NCBI GenBank assembly: GCA_947174175.1
Contig: CAMWHW010000031.1
Span: 1 to 8,459 of the forward strand
Reading direction: 5' to 3'
Length of the DNA: 8,459 nt
Source of the DNA: an uncultured Clostridia bacterium
GTDB lineage: Bacteria > Bacillota > Clostridia > Christensenellales > Borkfalkiaceae
In this document: positions 1-6,614 of the stretch, in pieces
Layout: each line of letters opens with the position of its first letter
Numbering within the stretch: position 1 is the stretch's first letter
Made by a program: the position numbers and the translations under genes
The notes under the pieces: generated by a model
The model's database searches: none
What the model was told of the DNA's origin: nothing
Seen by the model: only the letters and a program-made list of their open reading frames with translations

Positions 1-441
1 TTTCAGGGCACCGTAATTTTCGTTTCGCACGACAGATATTTCATCTCTGCAATCGCTGACAGCGTGGCTGAAATCGAGGACAAAAAACTCACGCTTTTCG
101 AGGGCGGTTACGAGGGGTATAAAAGGCAGAAAGCCCTTGCCGCGGAAGAGCAGAGGTCGCGCGAAGAGCAGATAAAAATGCAGGAGTACGAAGCCGCGCG
201 CGAAAGCTCGTACCGTTCCAAAAAGGAGCGCGCGCGTGAAGCGCAGATTAAAGCCGAAGTAAAGACTCTTGAAAAGCAAATTGCCGACTGCGAACGGGAG
301 GAGGAAGAGCTGAACGCAAAGCTTGCCGACCCCGAGGTGACGGGCGATTATAAAAAGCTTTCGGAAGTGCTGGACTTGTTGAAGAACGTGCGCGAAAGAC
401 TGGAAGAATTATATTCTCGCTACGGCGAGCTGATAGGATAA
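1..441 (+). CDS. ABC-F family ATPase, C-terminal end (5' partial)
   Basis: The reading frame is open from base 1 and ends with TAA at 439-441, giving the last 146 residues of a longer protein. It begins with the end of the second nucleotide-binding domain: a beta strand leading into the SHDR H-switch (residues 9-12 of the visible part), then the ABC-F signature of a strand ending in ..EI, then FEGGYEGY. From about residue 45 to the end it is a charged, Lys/Glu/Arg-rich coiled coil with a LADPEV turn, matching the C-terminal extension of Uup/YdiF-type ABC-F proteins. ABC-F proteins have no membrane domain; they act on the ribosome, where members relieve stalled translation or protect against antibiotics. 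The Walker motifs lie upstream of the window, so the subfamily (Uup-like housekeeping or antibiotic resistance) cannot be settled. The coiled-coil tail favours a housekeeping type. The next gene starts 21 bases downstream and is probably co-transcribed. Confidence 0.9.
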   Translation, partial: FQGTVIFVSHDRYFISAIADSVAEIEDKKLTLFEGGYEGYKRQKALAAEEQRSREEQIKMQEYEAARESSYRSKKERAREAQIKAEVKTLEKQIADCEREEEELNAKLADPEVTGDYKKLSEVLDLLKNVRERLEELYSRYGELIG

Positions 442-462
442 AGGAGTAACGGAGGGAAATAA

Positions 463-1572
463 ATGAAATCCCGCAACACGGAAATTAAAGAAACGGCGAT
501 TGAAACGGCGGAAGAGCCGATTGAAATGGTAGAGCCGCTGTCCGAAGCTGTCGTTGACGACAAGCCGGACGTCGAACAGGTAATAAGGGAAGTCCGCCAC
601 ACCATAACCGCGGAAGAAACGTTCACGCTTGCAAAGGACGTTTTCGATTTGCGCTGCCTCGTCAAGTCGGTGTATTCCAACCGCGCGCAGATAATCAGGC
701 GACTGAACATGTTCAGTACCGTACTTTCGGCGGTGTTCACTTTCCTGTACGTAATGTTCATGGTCTTTTCGGGCGTAATGAAGATTGCCTCGTACACCTC
801 GCAGGTAGTAGCGTATACCATAATCGGCGTGCATATCGCGCTGACCATTGCGCTTATAACGGTGAGCCTCGTGTGGGGTTCCAGCGCTACGACCAAGAAC
901 GTAAAGCGCAAGAACCAGATAATGAGAATTTTCCGCTTCGTGGTGCGCGTTGCGTCGCTTGCAATGGGTATTTCGGCGGTCATTATGACTATGGTTTCGG
1001 GCACGGGCGACATTATTTCCGTCGCTATGGATACGGTCGCGCTGATAATATCCATCGTGTTCGTCATCTTCTCCATACTGCCGCTCATATTCGGCGGCTT
1101 TGCGGGACTTGCGCGCTGGCTTATGTCGCCTACCAAAGTCAAGCTGACGTTTTCGTTCGTCGTGCTGGAATGGTACCAGCTGTTAACGTCCGAAAGCGCG
1201 ACTTCCAAAACCATACAGAAAGTTTCCAAAACCTATATGGACGATATAAGTAAATGCGTGGACGGCTATCTGCTTCCCGTGCTGGGCAAGCGCAAATTAA
1301 GCAGTATTAACGCCAACCACATTTTCGCCGTAGTAGACCGCGCCCCGCAGGAGGACAGGTCGGTTGTCGAGGGCGTTCTGAAAAACGTTTTCAGCTACGC
1401 GTTGGAGTGCGGTTATATAGTGGTCGACCCTTGCAGGGCAATGAATCTGGAAGGCAGTATAGAGGTGGAAAAGAAGAAAGCCAAAAAGGCGAAGAAGCCC
1501 ACCTTTAAACAGCGTATTACCAAAAAAGTCGGTCAGGGAATAATCAATTCCATATTCGGCGAAGAAGAGTAA
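463..1572 (+). CDS. Four-helix membrane protein with recombinase core-binding-like C-terminal domain, function unknown
   Basis: I do not recognise this 369-residue protein as a named family. The ATG at 463 follows a double purine-rich site (AGGAG at 442-446, GGAGGG at 451-456). Residues 1-50 are acidic and probably disordered; 50-80 form a charged helical stretch. Four hydrophobic segments follow at about 84-104, 115-138, 157-178 and 187-214, arranged as two hairpins that look alike (a helix, SG near its end, a short polar link, a second helix) and may be a duplication. A basic link at 145-155 between the hairpins and basic residues after helix 4 suggest both ends face the cytoplasm. Residues 250-330 read like the SAM-like core-binding domain of tyrosine recombinases: YLLPVLGKRKLSSI, then VLKNVFSYALECGYI and VDPCRAM. 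No catalytic R..H-x-x-R..Y domain follows; instead there is a Lys-rich tail (336-356). It sits 21 bases after the ABC-F gene and shares its terminator with convergent glyQS. The coding call is firm; the domain resemblance is from reading alone. Confidence 0.85.
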   Translation: MKSRNTEIKETAIETAEEPIEMVEPLSEAVVDDKPDVEQVIREVRHTITAEETFTLAKDVFDLRCLVKSVYSNRAQIIRRLNMFSTVLSAVFTFLYVMFMVFSGVMKIASYTSQVVAYTIIGVHIALTIALITVSLVWGSSATTKNVKRKNQIMRIFRFVVRVASLAMGISAVIMTMVSGTGDIISVAMDTVALIISIVFVIFSILPLIFGGFAGLARWLMSPTKVKLTFSFVVLEWYQLLTSESATSKTIQKVSKTYMDDISKCVDGYLLPVLGKRKLSSINANHIFAVVDRAPQEDRSVVEGVLKNVFSYALECGYIVVDPCRAMNLEGSIEVEKKKAKKAKKPTFKQRITKKVGQGIINSIFGEEE

Positions 1573-1589
1573 TTTTGTTAAGAAAACGC

Positions 1590-1640
1590 AAATTAACCGC
1601 GGCATATGCCGCGGTTAATTTAATTTTATTATTGTTTTTT
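1590..1640. terminator. Bidirectional intrinsic terminator
   Basis: Bases 1590-1621 form a perfect 32-base palindrome with half-site AAATTAACCGCGGCAT. In RNA either strand can fold into a long hairpin with a GC core (CCGCGGC) and A/U outer stem. On the plus strand it runs into T-rich sequence, ending in TTTTTT at 1635-1640. On the minus strand it is followed by GCGTTTTCTT. It lies 18 bases after the stop of the membrane-protein gene and just past the stop of glyQS, so it fits as a shared terminator for two convergent genes. Confidence 0.9.
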
Positions 1641-3039
1641 AAAATTCCAGGCTTTTCTCTATATAAGCTTCAAGCTCGGATATGGGCAAGCGAATCTGCT
1701 GCATACTGTCGCGGTCGCGCACTGTTACGGTGTCGTTTTCAAGCGTGTCGAAGTCGACCGTAATGCAATAGGGAGTGCCTATTTCGTCCTGTCTGCGGTA
1801 ACGCTTTCCGATAGAGCCCGTCACGTCGTAGGTCACGGCAAACTTCTTTGCAAGCTTTTTGTAAACCTCGTCTGCCTTGTCGGAAAGTCCCTTCTGCAAG
1901 GGCAGTATCGCCGCCTTGTAGGGAGCAAGGAAGGGGTGCAGTCTAAGCACGGTGCGCACGTCGTTTTTGGCTTCGTCCAGCACTTCTTCGTCGTACGCGT
2001 CGGTAAGGTATGCAAGCACCATACGCTCGACGCCCAGCGACGGCTCGATAACGAAAGGAACGTACTTTTCGTTGGTGACGGGGTCGGTATATTCCATACT
2101 TTCGCCGCTCTCGGTCTGGTGCTGGGTAAGGTCGTAGTCCGTTCTGTCGGCAACGCCCCAAAGCTCGCCCCAGCCGAACGCAAACTTATACTCGAAGTCG
2201 GTCGTCGCCTTGGAATAGAAGCAAAGCTCCTCGGGCGAGTGGTCGCGAAGGCGCAGGTTTTCTTCCTTCATACCGAGGGACAGAAGGAAGTCCTTGCAGT
2301 AGTTTTTCCAGTAGTTGAACCATTCCAGGTCGGTGCCCGGCTTGCAGAAAAATTCAAGTTCCATCTGCTCGAACTCGCGCACGCGGAAAATAAAGTTGCC
2401 GGGGGTGATTTCGTTGCGGAACGACTTGCCTATCTGGCCTATGCCGAAGGGTACGCGCATGCGGCTTGCTCTTTGAACGTTCTTGAAGTTGACGAATATG
2501 CCCTGCGCCGTTTCGGGGCGGAGGTATACGGTGTTAACGCTGTCCTCGGTTACACCCTGATAGGTCTTGAACATAAGGTTGAATTTTCTTATCGGGGTAA
2601 AGTCGCTCTTGCCGCACGCGGGGCAAACTATGGACTTTTCATTAATGAACGCTTCCAGCGCGTCGTTATCCATAGATTCCACTTTGACGTCCAGCCCGTG
2701 CTTCTGGCAGTAAGCTTCCACCAAGTTATCCGCTCTGTGGCGGGTCTTGCAGTTTTTGCAGTCCATAAGGGGGTCGGAAAAACCGCCAAGGTGTCCGCTC
2801 GCCTTCCAGGTGCGGGTGTTCATTAAAATAGCGCAGTCAAGTCCCGTGTTAAGCGTGTTTTCCTGCACGAACTTTTTCCACCACGCCTTTTTTACGTTGT
2901 TTTTAAATTCAACGCCCAAAGGACCGTAGTCCCACGTGTTGGCAAGTCCGCCGTAAATTTCGCTTCCGGGGAATATGAAGCCCCTGTTCTTGCAAAGGGC
3001 TACCAGCTTTTCCTGCGTAACCTTTCTCTTGTCAGCCAT
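1639..3039 (-). CDS. glyQS: Glycyl-tRNA synthetase, single-chain class II type
   Basis: This 466-residue cytoplasmic enzyme charges tRNA-Gly with glycine using ATP. It is the homodimeric type shared with eukaryotes, archaea and many clostridia and mycoplasmas, not the alpha2beta2 GlyQ/GlyS form of Bacillus or E. coli; length is normal for the bacterial version. Visible landmarks: an N-terminal [11 protein letters not shown] followed by NTWDYGPLG (residues 22-42, motif 1 region); two CxxC pairs at C94/C97 and C139/C142, a likely zinc site in the insertion; RPETAQG at 174-180; motif 2 with FRNE at 207-210 and R208 as the ATP-contacting arginine; motif 3 GVERM at 336-340 with R339; and a C-terminal anticodon-binding domain from about 368 with the [15 protein letters not shown] block at 411-425. 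The ATG is preceded by AAGGAG (minus strand, 3046-3051) at 6 bases. It is transcribed alone, divergently from fhs, and ends against the bidirectional terminator. No T-box leader is present. Confidence 0.97.
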   Translation of the reverse strand: MADKRKVTQEKLVALCKNRGFIFPGSEIYGGLANTWDYGPLGVEFKNNVKKAWWKKFVQENTLNTGLDCAILMNTRTWKASGHLGGFSDPLMDCKNCKTRHRADNLVEAYCQKHGLDVKVESMDNDALEAFINEKSIVCPACGKSDFTPIRKFNLMFKTYQGVTEDSVNTVYLRPETAQGIFVNFKNVQRASRMRVPFGIGQIGKSFRNEITPGNFIFRVREFEQMELEFFCKPGTDLEWFNYWKNYCKDFLLSLGMKEENLRLRDHSPEELCFYSKATTDFEYKFAFGWGELWGVADRTDYDLTQHQTESGESMEYTDPVTNEKYVPFVIEPSLGVERMVLAYLTDAYDEEVLDEAKNDVRTVLRLHPFLAPYKAAILPLQKGLSDKADEVYKKLAKKFAVTYDVTGSIGKRYRRQDEIGTPYCITVDFDTLENDTVTVRDRDSMQQIRLPISELEAYIEKSLEF

Positions 3040-3095
3040 AAAAAACTCCTTCGGCGCGCACTTGGCAATAATGCGCCCATAAAAAATATAAATTA

Positions 3096-3124
3096 AGTGT
3101 ATTCTTGCGGGGGCGAAAAGTCAA
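3096..3124 (-). promoter_or_regulatory. glyQS promoter
   Basis: Read on the minus strand there is a -35 box TTGACT (3119-3124), a 17-base spacer and a -10 box TACACT (3096-3101), a good sigma-A match. Transcription would begin near 3089 and give a leader of about 50 bases before the glyQS ATG at 3039. Confidence 0.7.
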
Positions 3125-3188
3125 GTAAATTGCAAACCGCCGCGCCAATTTGTAATATCCTTCCGTTTAAACCGTATTTTAACTGCGT

Positions 3189-3204
3189 TAAATTTTTAAA
3201 TTTA
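3189..3204 (+). promoter_or_regulatory. A/T-rich palindrome, possible UP element for fhs
   Basis: Two 7-base arms, TAAATTT and AAATTTA, flank TT to give a 16-base all-A/T palindrome. Measured from the expected fhs start site near 3252 it sits at about -48 to -63, where RNA polymerase alpha subunits contact A/T-rich UP elements. A regulator site is the alternative; all-A/T palindromes also arise by chance in intergenic DNA. Confidence 0.3.
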
Positions 3205-3236
3205 CCCCTGAAATTATATACTTTGTCGCGCGAGTG

Positions 3237-3245
3237 TGGTATAAT
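3237..3245 (+). promoter_or_regulatory. Extended -10 promoter for the fhs operon
   Basis: TGGTATAAT is a perfect extended -10 element (TGn followed by TATAAT). No good -35 hexamer lies 16-18 bases upstream, which is usual for extended -10 promoters. The expected start site near 3252 leaves a leader of only about 25 bases, enough for the ribosome binding site alone, so no leader-based riboswitch or T-box can precede fhs from this promoter. Confidence 0.75.
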
Positions 3246-3261
3246 AGCCTTGAATAACGCC

Positions 3262-3280
3262 AAGGAGAACGGAAAAATTG
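3262..3280 (+). promoter_or_regulatory. Ribosome binding site fixing the TTG start of fhs
   Basis: AAGGAG at 3262-3267 lies 10 bases before TTG at 3278-3280. No ATG or GTG in this frame lies between the site and the conserved N-terminal SDIEIA block, and the family normally begins right before that block, so the TTG is very likely the real initiator. Confidence 0.8.
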
Positions 3281-4939
3281 CTTAGCGATATCGAAATTGC
3301 GGAGAGCGCAAAGCTTAAAGACGTACGCGAAATTGCAAAGAAACTGGGACTTGAAGAGGACGACCTTGAACTTTACGGCAAGTATAAGGCGAAGATTAAT
3401 CTGAAATCTTTCAAGCCGAAATCAAAACTCGTTCTGGTCACGGCAATCAACCCCACGGCAAGCGGAGAGGGCAAGACCACCGTTTCCATAGGGCTTGCCG
3501 ACGGTATGGCAAAGCTTAATAAAAAGGTCTGCCTTGCGCTGAGGGAACCTTCCCTCGGTCCCGTGTTCGGCATTAAGGGCGGCGCTGCCGGCGGCGGTTA
3601 CGCTCAGGTCGTGCCCATGGCGGATATCAATTTACATTTCACGGGCGACTTGCACGCGATAACGGCGGCAAACAATCTGCTGTGCGCAATGATAGACAAC
3701 CATATCCTGCGCGGCAACGCGCTCGATATAGCAAAGGTGCATTTCCACCGCTGTATGGATATGAACGACCGCGCGCTGAGGGATATCACCCTGGACTGTC
3801 CCGCGGGCAATATGAAGGGTTGCGAAAGCTATTCGAGAAAGGAAAGCTTTTCGATTACGGCGGCAAGCGAGGTAATGGCGATTCTGTGCCTTGCCAAGGA
3901 CATTGCCGATTTAAAGACCAGGCTTGGCAATATAGTAGTGGGCGAAAATTCAAAGGGCGGCTTCGTGTACGCGCGCGAGCTTAAAGCAGAGGGCGCAATG
4001 GCAACCCTTTTAAAGGACGCGATAAACCCCAACCTGGTGCAGACGCTTGAAGGCACGCCCGCGATAGTTCACGGCGGTCCGTTTGCAAACATAGCGCACG
4101 GCTGTAACTCGGTAAGGGCTACGCTTGCGGCAATGAGCCTTTCCGACTACACGGTTACGGAGGCGGGCTTCGGCGCCGATCTGGGTGCGGAAAAATTCCT
4201 GGACGCCAAGTGCAGAATCGCGGGTATAGAGCCCGACTGCGTGGTGGTGGTTGCAACCGTAAAGGCGTTAAAGCTGCACGGCGGCGCGGACAAAAATACG
4301 CTTTCGGACGAGAATATAGCGGCGTTAAAGGCGGGCTTGCCCAATCTTTTAAAGCACGTCGACAACGTTAAGACGGTCTACAAAAAGCCCGTCGTGGTTG
4401 CAATGAACAGATTCTTTACCGACACCCCCGCGGAGATTGAAGCGGTTATGAACGCGTGCGCGGAAGCGGGCGCAAAGGCAGTGTTTACCGACGTGTTCTT
4501 AAAAGGCGGCGAGGGCGGCAAGGAGCTTGCCGAGGCCGTTATACAAGCTTGCGCAGTCGAGAGCAAACTGCACTTTGCATATAATTTAAACGACAGCATA
4601 AGGACCAAAATCAACGATATAGTCAAGAACATATACGGCGGCGACGGTGCCGATTTCTCGCCAGAGGCGGAGCAGAAAATCGCGCTTCTGGAAAGCAACG
4701 GCGTAAAGGGCTTGCCTGTGATAATCGCCAAAACGCAGTATTCGCTTTCGGATAATCCCGCGTTACTTGCGGCGCCCAAGGGCTTCAAGATTTTCGTGCG
4801 CGATATCGAATACCGCGGCGGCGCGGGCTTTATCGTGGCGATTGCGGGCGCTATAATGCTTATGCCCGGGCTCGGCAAAATTCCCGGCGCGGAGCACATT
4901 GATATAGATAGCGACGGCAAGATTACAGGACTGTCTTAA
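3278..4939 (+). CDS. fhs: Formate--tetrahydrofolate ligase
   Basis: This 553-residue cytoplasmic enzyme joins formate to tetrahydrofolate using ATP, giving 10-formyl-THF for purine synthesis, initiator tRNA formylation and, in acetogens, the methyl branch of the Wood-Ljungdahl pathway. Length is close to the family's usual 555 or so. Landmarks: N-terminal SDIEIA (3-8); P-loop NPTASGEGKTT (58-68); REPSLGPVFGIKGGAAGGGY (89-108); HFTGDLHAITAANNL (120-134); KTQYSLSDNP near the C-terminus; and a final MPGLGKIPGAEHIDID block. It uses a TTG start with AAGGAG upstream and leads a three-gene operon; glnS begins 11 bases after its stop. No neighbouring folD, fchA or other Wood-Ljungdahl genes are visible, so a purely biosynthetic role is as likely as an acetogenic one. 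Confidence 0.97.
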   Translation: MLSDIEIAESAKLKDVREIAKKLGLEEDDLELYGKYKAKINLKSFKPKSKLVLVTAINPTASGEGKTTVSIGLADGMAKLNKKVCLALREPSLGPVFGIKGGAAGGGYAQVVPMADINLHFTGDLHAITAANNLLCAMIDNHILRGNALDIAKVHFHRCMDMNDRALRDITLDCPAGNMKGCESYSRKESFSITAASEVMAILCLAKDIADLKTRLGNIVVGENSKGGFVYARELKAEGAMATLLKDAINPNLVQTLEGTPAIVHGGPFANIAHGCNSVRATLAAMSLSDYTVTEAGFGADLGAEKFLDAKCRIAGIEPDCVVVVATVKALKLHGGADKNTLSDENIAALKAGLPNLLKHVDNVKTVYKKPVVVAMNRFFTDTPAEIEAVMNACAEAGAKAVFTDVFLKGGEGGKELAEAVIQACAVESKLHFAYNLNDSIRTKINDIVKNIYGGDGADFSPEAEQKIALLESNGVKGLPVIIAKTQYSLSDNPALLAAPKGFKIFVRDIEYRGGAGFIVAIAGAIMLMPGLGKIPGAEHIDIDSDGKITGLS

Positions 4940-4950
4940 TAGGTGAAAAT

Positions 4951-6603
4951 ATGGAACTTCCCGAAGCAACAAACTTTATCGAACAGTATATCAACGAGGA
5001 CCTTGCAAGCGGCAAGTACGAAGGGCGCGGCAACCAAATTGTCGTGCGCTTTCCGCCCGAACCCAACGGCTATCTGCACATAGGGCACGTAAAGGCGCTG
5101 TGCATAAATTTCGGCGTTAAGGAAAAGTACGCGGGCAAAATCAACCTGCGTATGGACGACACCAACCCCGCCAAGGAAGACTACGAGTACGTCAATTCCA
5201 TTATAGACGCGGTTAAGTGGCTGGGCTTCGAATACGACAATCTGTTTTACGCTTCGGACTACTACGACAAACTTTACGAAATTGCCGAAAAGTATATCAA
5301 AGACGGCAACGCGTACGTCTGCGATTTGTCCGCCGAGGAGATTACCGCAACGCGCGGCACTCTCACCGAACCGGGCAAGGAAAGCCCTTACAGAACGAGG
5401 AGCGTGGAGGAAAATTTAAAACTCTTCCGCGAAATGAAGGCGGGCAAGTATCCGGACGGCGCAAAGGTTTTAAGGGCTAAGATAGATATGTCGTCGCCCA
5501 ACCTCAACATGCGCGACCCCGTCATTTACAGAATAGCTCACGTACCGCACTACCGTCAGGGCGACAAGTGGTGCATCTATCCCATGTACGACTTCGCGCA
5601 CCCCGTGTCGGACGCAATCGAGGGCATTACGCACTCGCTGTGTTCGCTTGAATTCGAGAACCACAGACCGCTCTACGACTGGGTTATTGAAAAGGCGGGC
5701 TTTGCACAGCCCGTGCCCAGACAGATAGAGTTTGCGCGTTTGAACATAACCAACACGCTCATGTCCAAGAGGTATCTGAAAAAGCTCGTGGACGAGGGTG
5801 TGGTAAGCGGCTGGGACGACCCCCGTATGCCAACCCTGATGGGGCTTAAAAACAGAGGCGTGCCCCCTATGGCGCTCCGCAAATTCTGCGCCGCGGTGGG
5901 CGTTGCCAAGAACTACGGCGTGGTAAATAACGCCCAGCTTGACGAGTGTATCCGCGACGAGCTCAACGTTACGGCGGAAAGGGCTATGGCGGTCACCGAC
6001 CCCGTTAAGCTCACCATAACCAATTACAGCGGCGAGGAGGAGTTGGAGTTCGAAAAGAACCCCACCGACGGAAGCGGCGCAACCCGTCCCGTCAAATTTT
6101 CGGGCAGCGTATATATCGACAGAAGCGACTTTGCGCTGGTGCCTCCGCCCAAATTCAAAAGGCTGTTCAAGGGCGGCTTCGTGCGCCTTAAAGCGGCGTA
6201 TATCGTGCGCTGCGACGACGTCGTTCTGGACGATAACGGAGAAGTCAAGGAGATACTCTGTACCTATTTCCCCGAAACGCGTTCGGGCAGCGAGGTCAAG
6301 AGCGATATAAAGGCAAAGGGCGTAATTCAGTGGGTGGACTGCAAGTACGGCGTGGACGCGTGCTTTACCAGCTATTCCCAGCTTTTGAAGGACGAGGAGT
6401 ACCCCGACCAGGACTACGCCGAAAGGCTCAATTACGACAGTATAAAAACGTGCTGCGGAAAGGTGGAACCTTACGCCGCTCAAAGCGGAGAGGGTAAGTG
6501 CTTCCAGATGATGCGCACGGGATATTATAAAGTTTGCGCGGCAAAGGACGGCAAAGCACAGCTTTCCGAAATTGTGTCGCTCAAAGATAATTTCAACAAA
6601 TAA
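4951..6603 (+). CDS. glnS: Glutaminyl-tRNA synthetase
   Basis: This 550-residue class I synthetase charges tRNA-Gln directly with glutamine. The Rossmann fold carries PPEPNGYLHIGH, with HIGH at 43-46, then RMDDTNP (67-73), a GlnRS/GluRS-type substrate block. The signature LCSLEFENHRPLYDW (230-244) and the KMSKS-equivalent LMSKR (270-274) are those of GlnRS, not bacterial GluRS. DDPRMPTLMGLKNRG (about 289-303) follows. From about residue 345 comes the two-barrel anticodon-binding domain, with PPPKFKRLFKG and LCTYFPETRSG as recognisable blocks. Length matches bacterial GlnRS. The ATG at 4951 has AGGTG at 4941-4945, 5 bases away. It is the middle gene of the fhs operon, with 11-base gaps on both sides. 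GlnRS is patchy among Firmicutes because many use GluRS plus the GatCAB amidotransferase instead. Confidence 0.97.
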   Translation: MELPEATNFIEQYINEDLASGKYEGRGNQIVVRFPPEPNGYLHIGHVKALCINFGVKEKYAGKINLRMDDTNPAKEDYEYVNSIIDAVKWLGFEYDNLFYASDYYDKLYEIAEKYIKDGNAYVCDLSAEEITATRGTLTEPGKESPYRTRSVEENLKLFREMKAGKYPDGAKVLRAKIDMSSPNLNMRDPVIYRIAHVPHYRQGDKWCIYPMYDFAHPVSDAIEGITHSLCSLEFENHRPLYDWVIEKAGFAQPVPRQIEFARLNITNTLMSKRYLKKLVDEGVVSGWDDPRMPTLMGLKNRGVPPMALRKFCAAVGVAKNYGVVNNAQLDECIRDELNVTAERAMAVTDPVKLTITNYSGEEELEFEKNPTDGSGATRPVKFSGSVYIDRSDFALVPPPKFKRLFKGGFVRLKAAYIVRCDDVVLDDNGEVKEILCTYFPETRSGSEVKSDIKAKGVIQWVDCKYGVDACFTSYSQLLKDEEYPDQDYAERLNYDSIKTCCGKVEPYAAQSGEGKCFQMMRTGYYKVCAAKDGKAQLSEIVSLKDNFNK

Positions 6604-6614
6604 ACGGAGGATAT

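Noticed and set aside
420..1229. Minus-strand frame of 269 residues opposite the membrane-protein gene
   Set aside because: Ser/Thr-rich mirror of a hydrophobic coding sequence, with no start signals; typical shadow.
1210..1572. Reading the membrane-protein C-terminus as a broken integrase gene left by a mobile element
   Set aside because: The frame is continuous with the membrane helices, has a normal start, stop and terminator, and there are no attachment sites, repeats or other phage genes nearby. A domain within an intact gene fits better.
1575..1763. Plus-strand frame of 62 residues starting just after the membrane-protein stop
   Set aside because: It runs through the terminator palindrome and then antisense to glyQS, with no ribosome binding site.
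1936..2826. Long plus-strand frame of 296 residues
   Set aside because: It lies wholly antisense to the unmistakable glyQS gene and its protein shows no recognisable family or helix pattern; a GC-biased shadow frame.
3056..3076. Small hairpin in the glyQS leader (5-base arms GCGCA/TGCGC, 11-base loop)
   Set aside because: Stem is too short and the loop too long to argue for attenuation or a riboswitch; chance in GC-rich sequence.
3097..3285. Plus-strand frame of 62 residues in the glyQS/fhs intergenic region
   Set aside because: It overlaps both promoters, has no Shine-Dalgarno site and would run into the fhs start.
5470..6483. Long minus-strand frame of 337 residues
   Set aside because: It is antisense to glnS and has no ribosome binding site or family resemblance.
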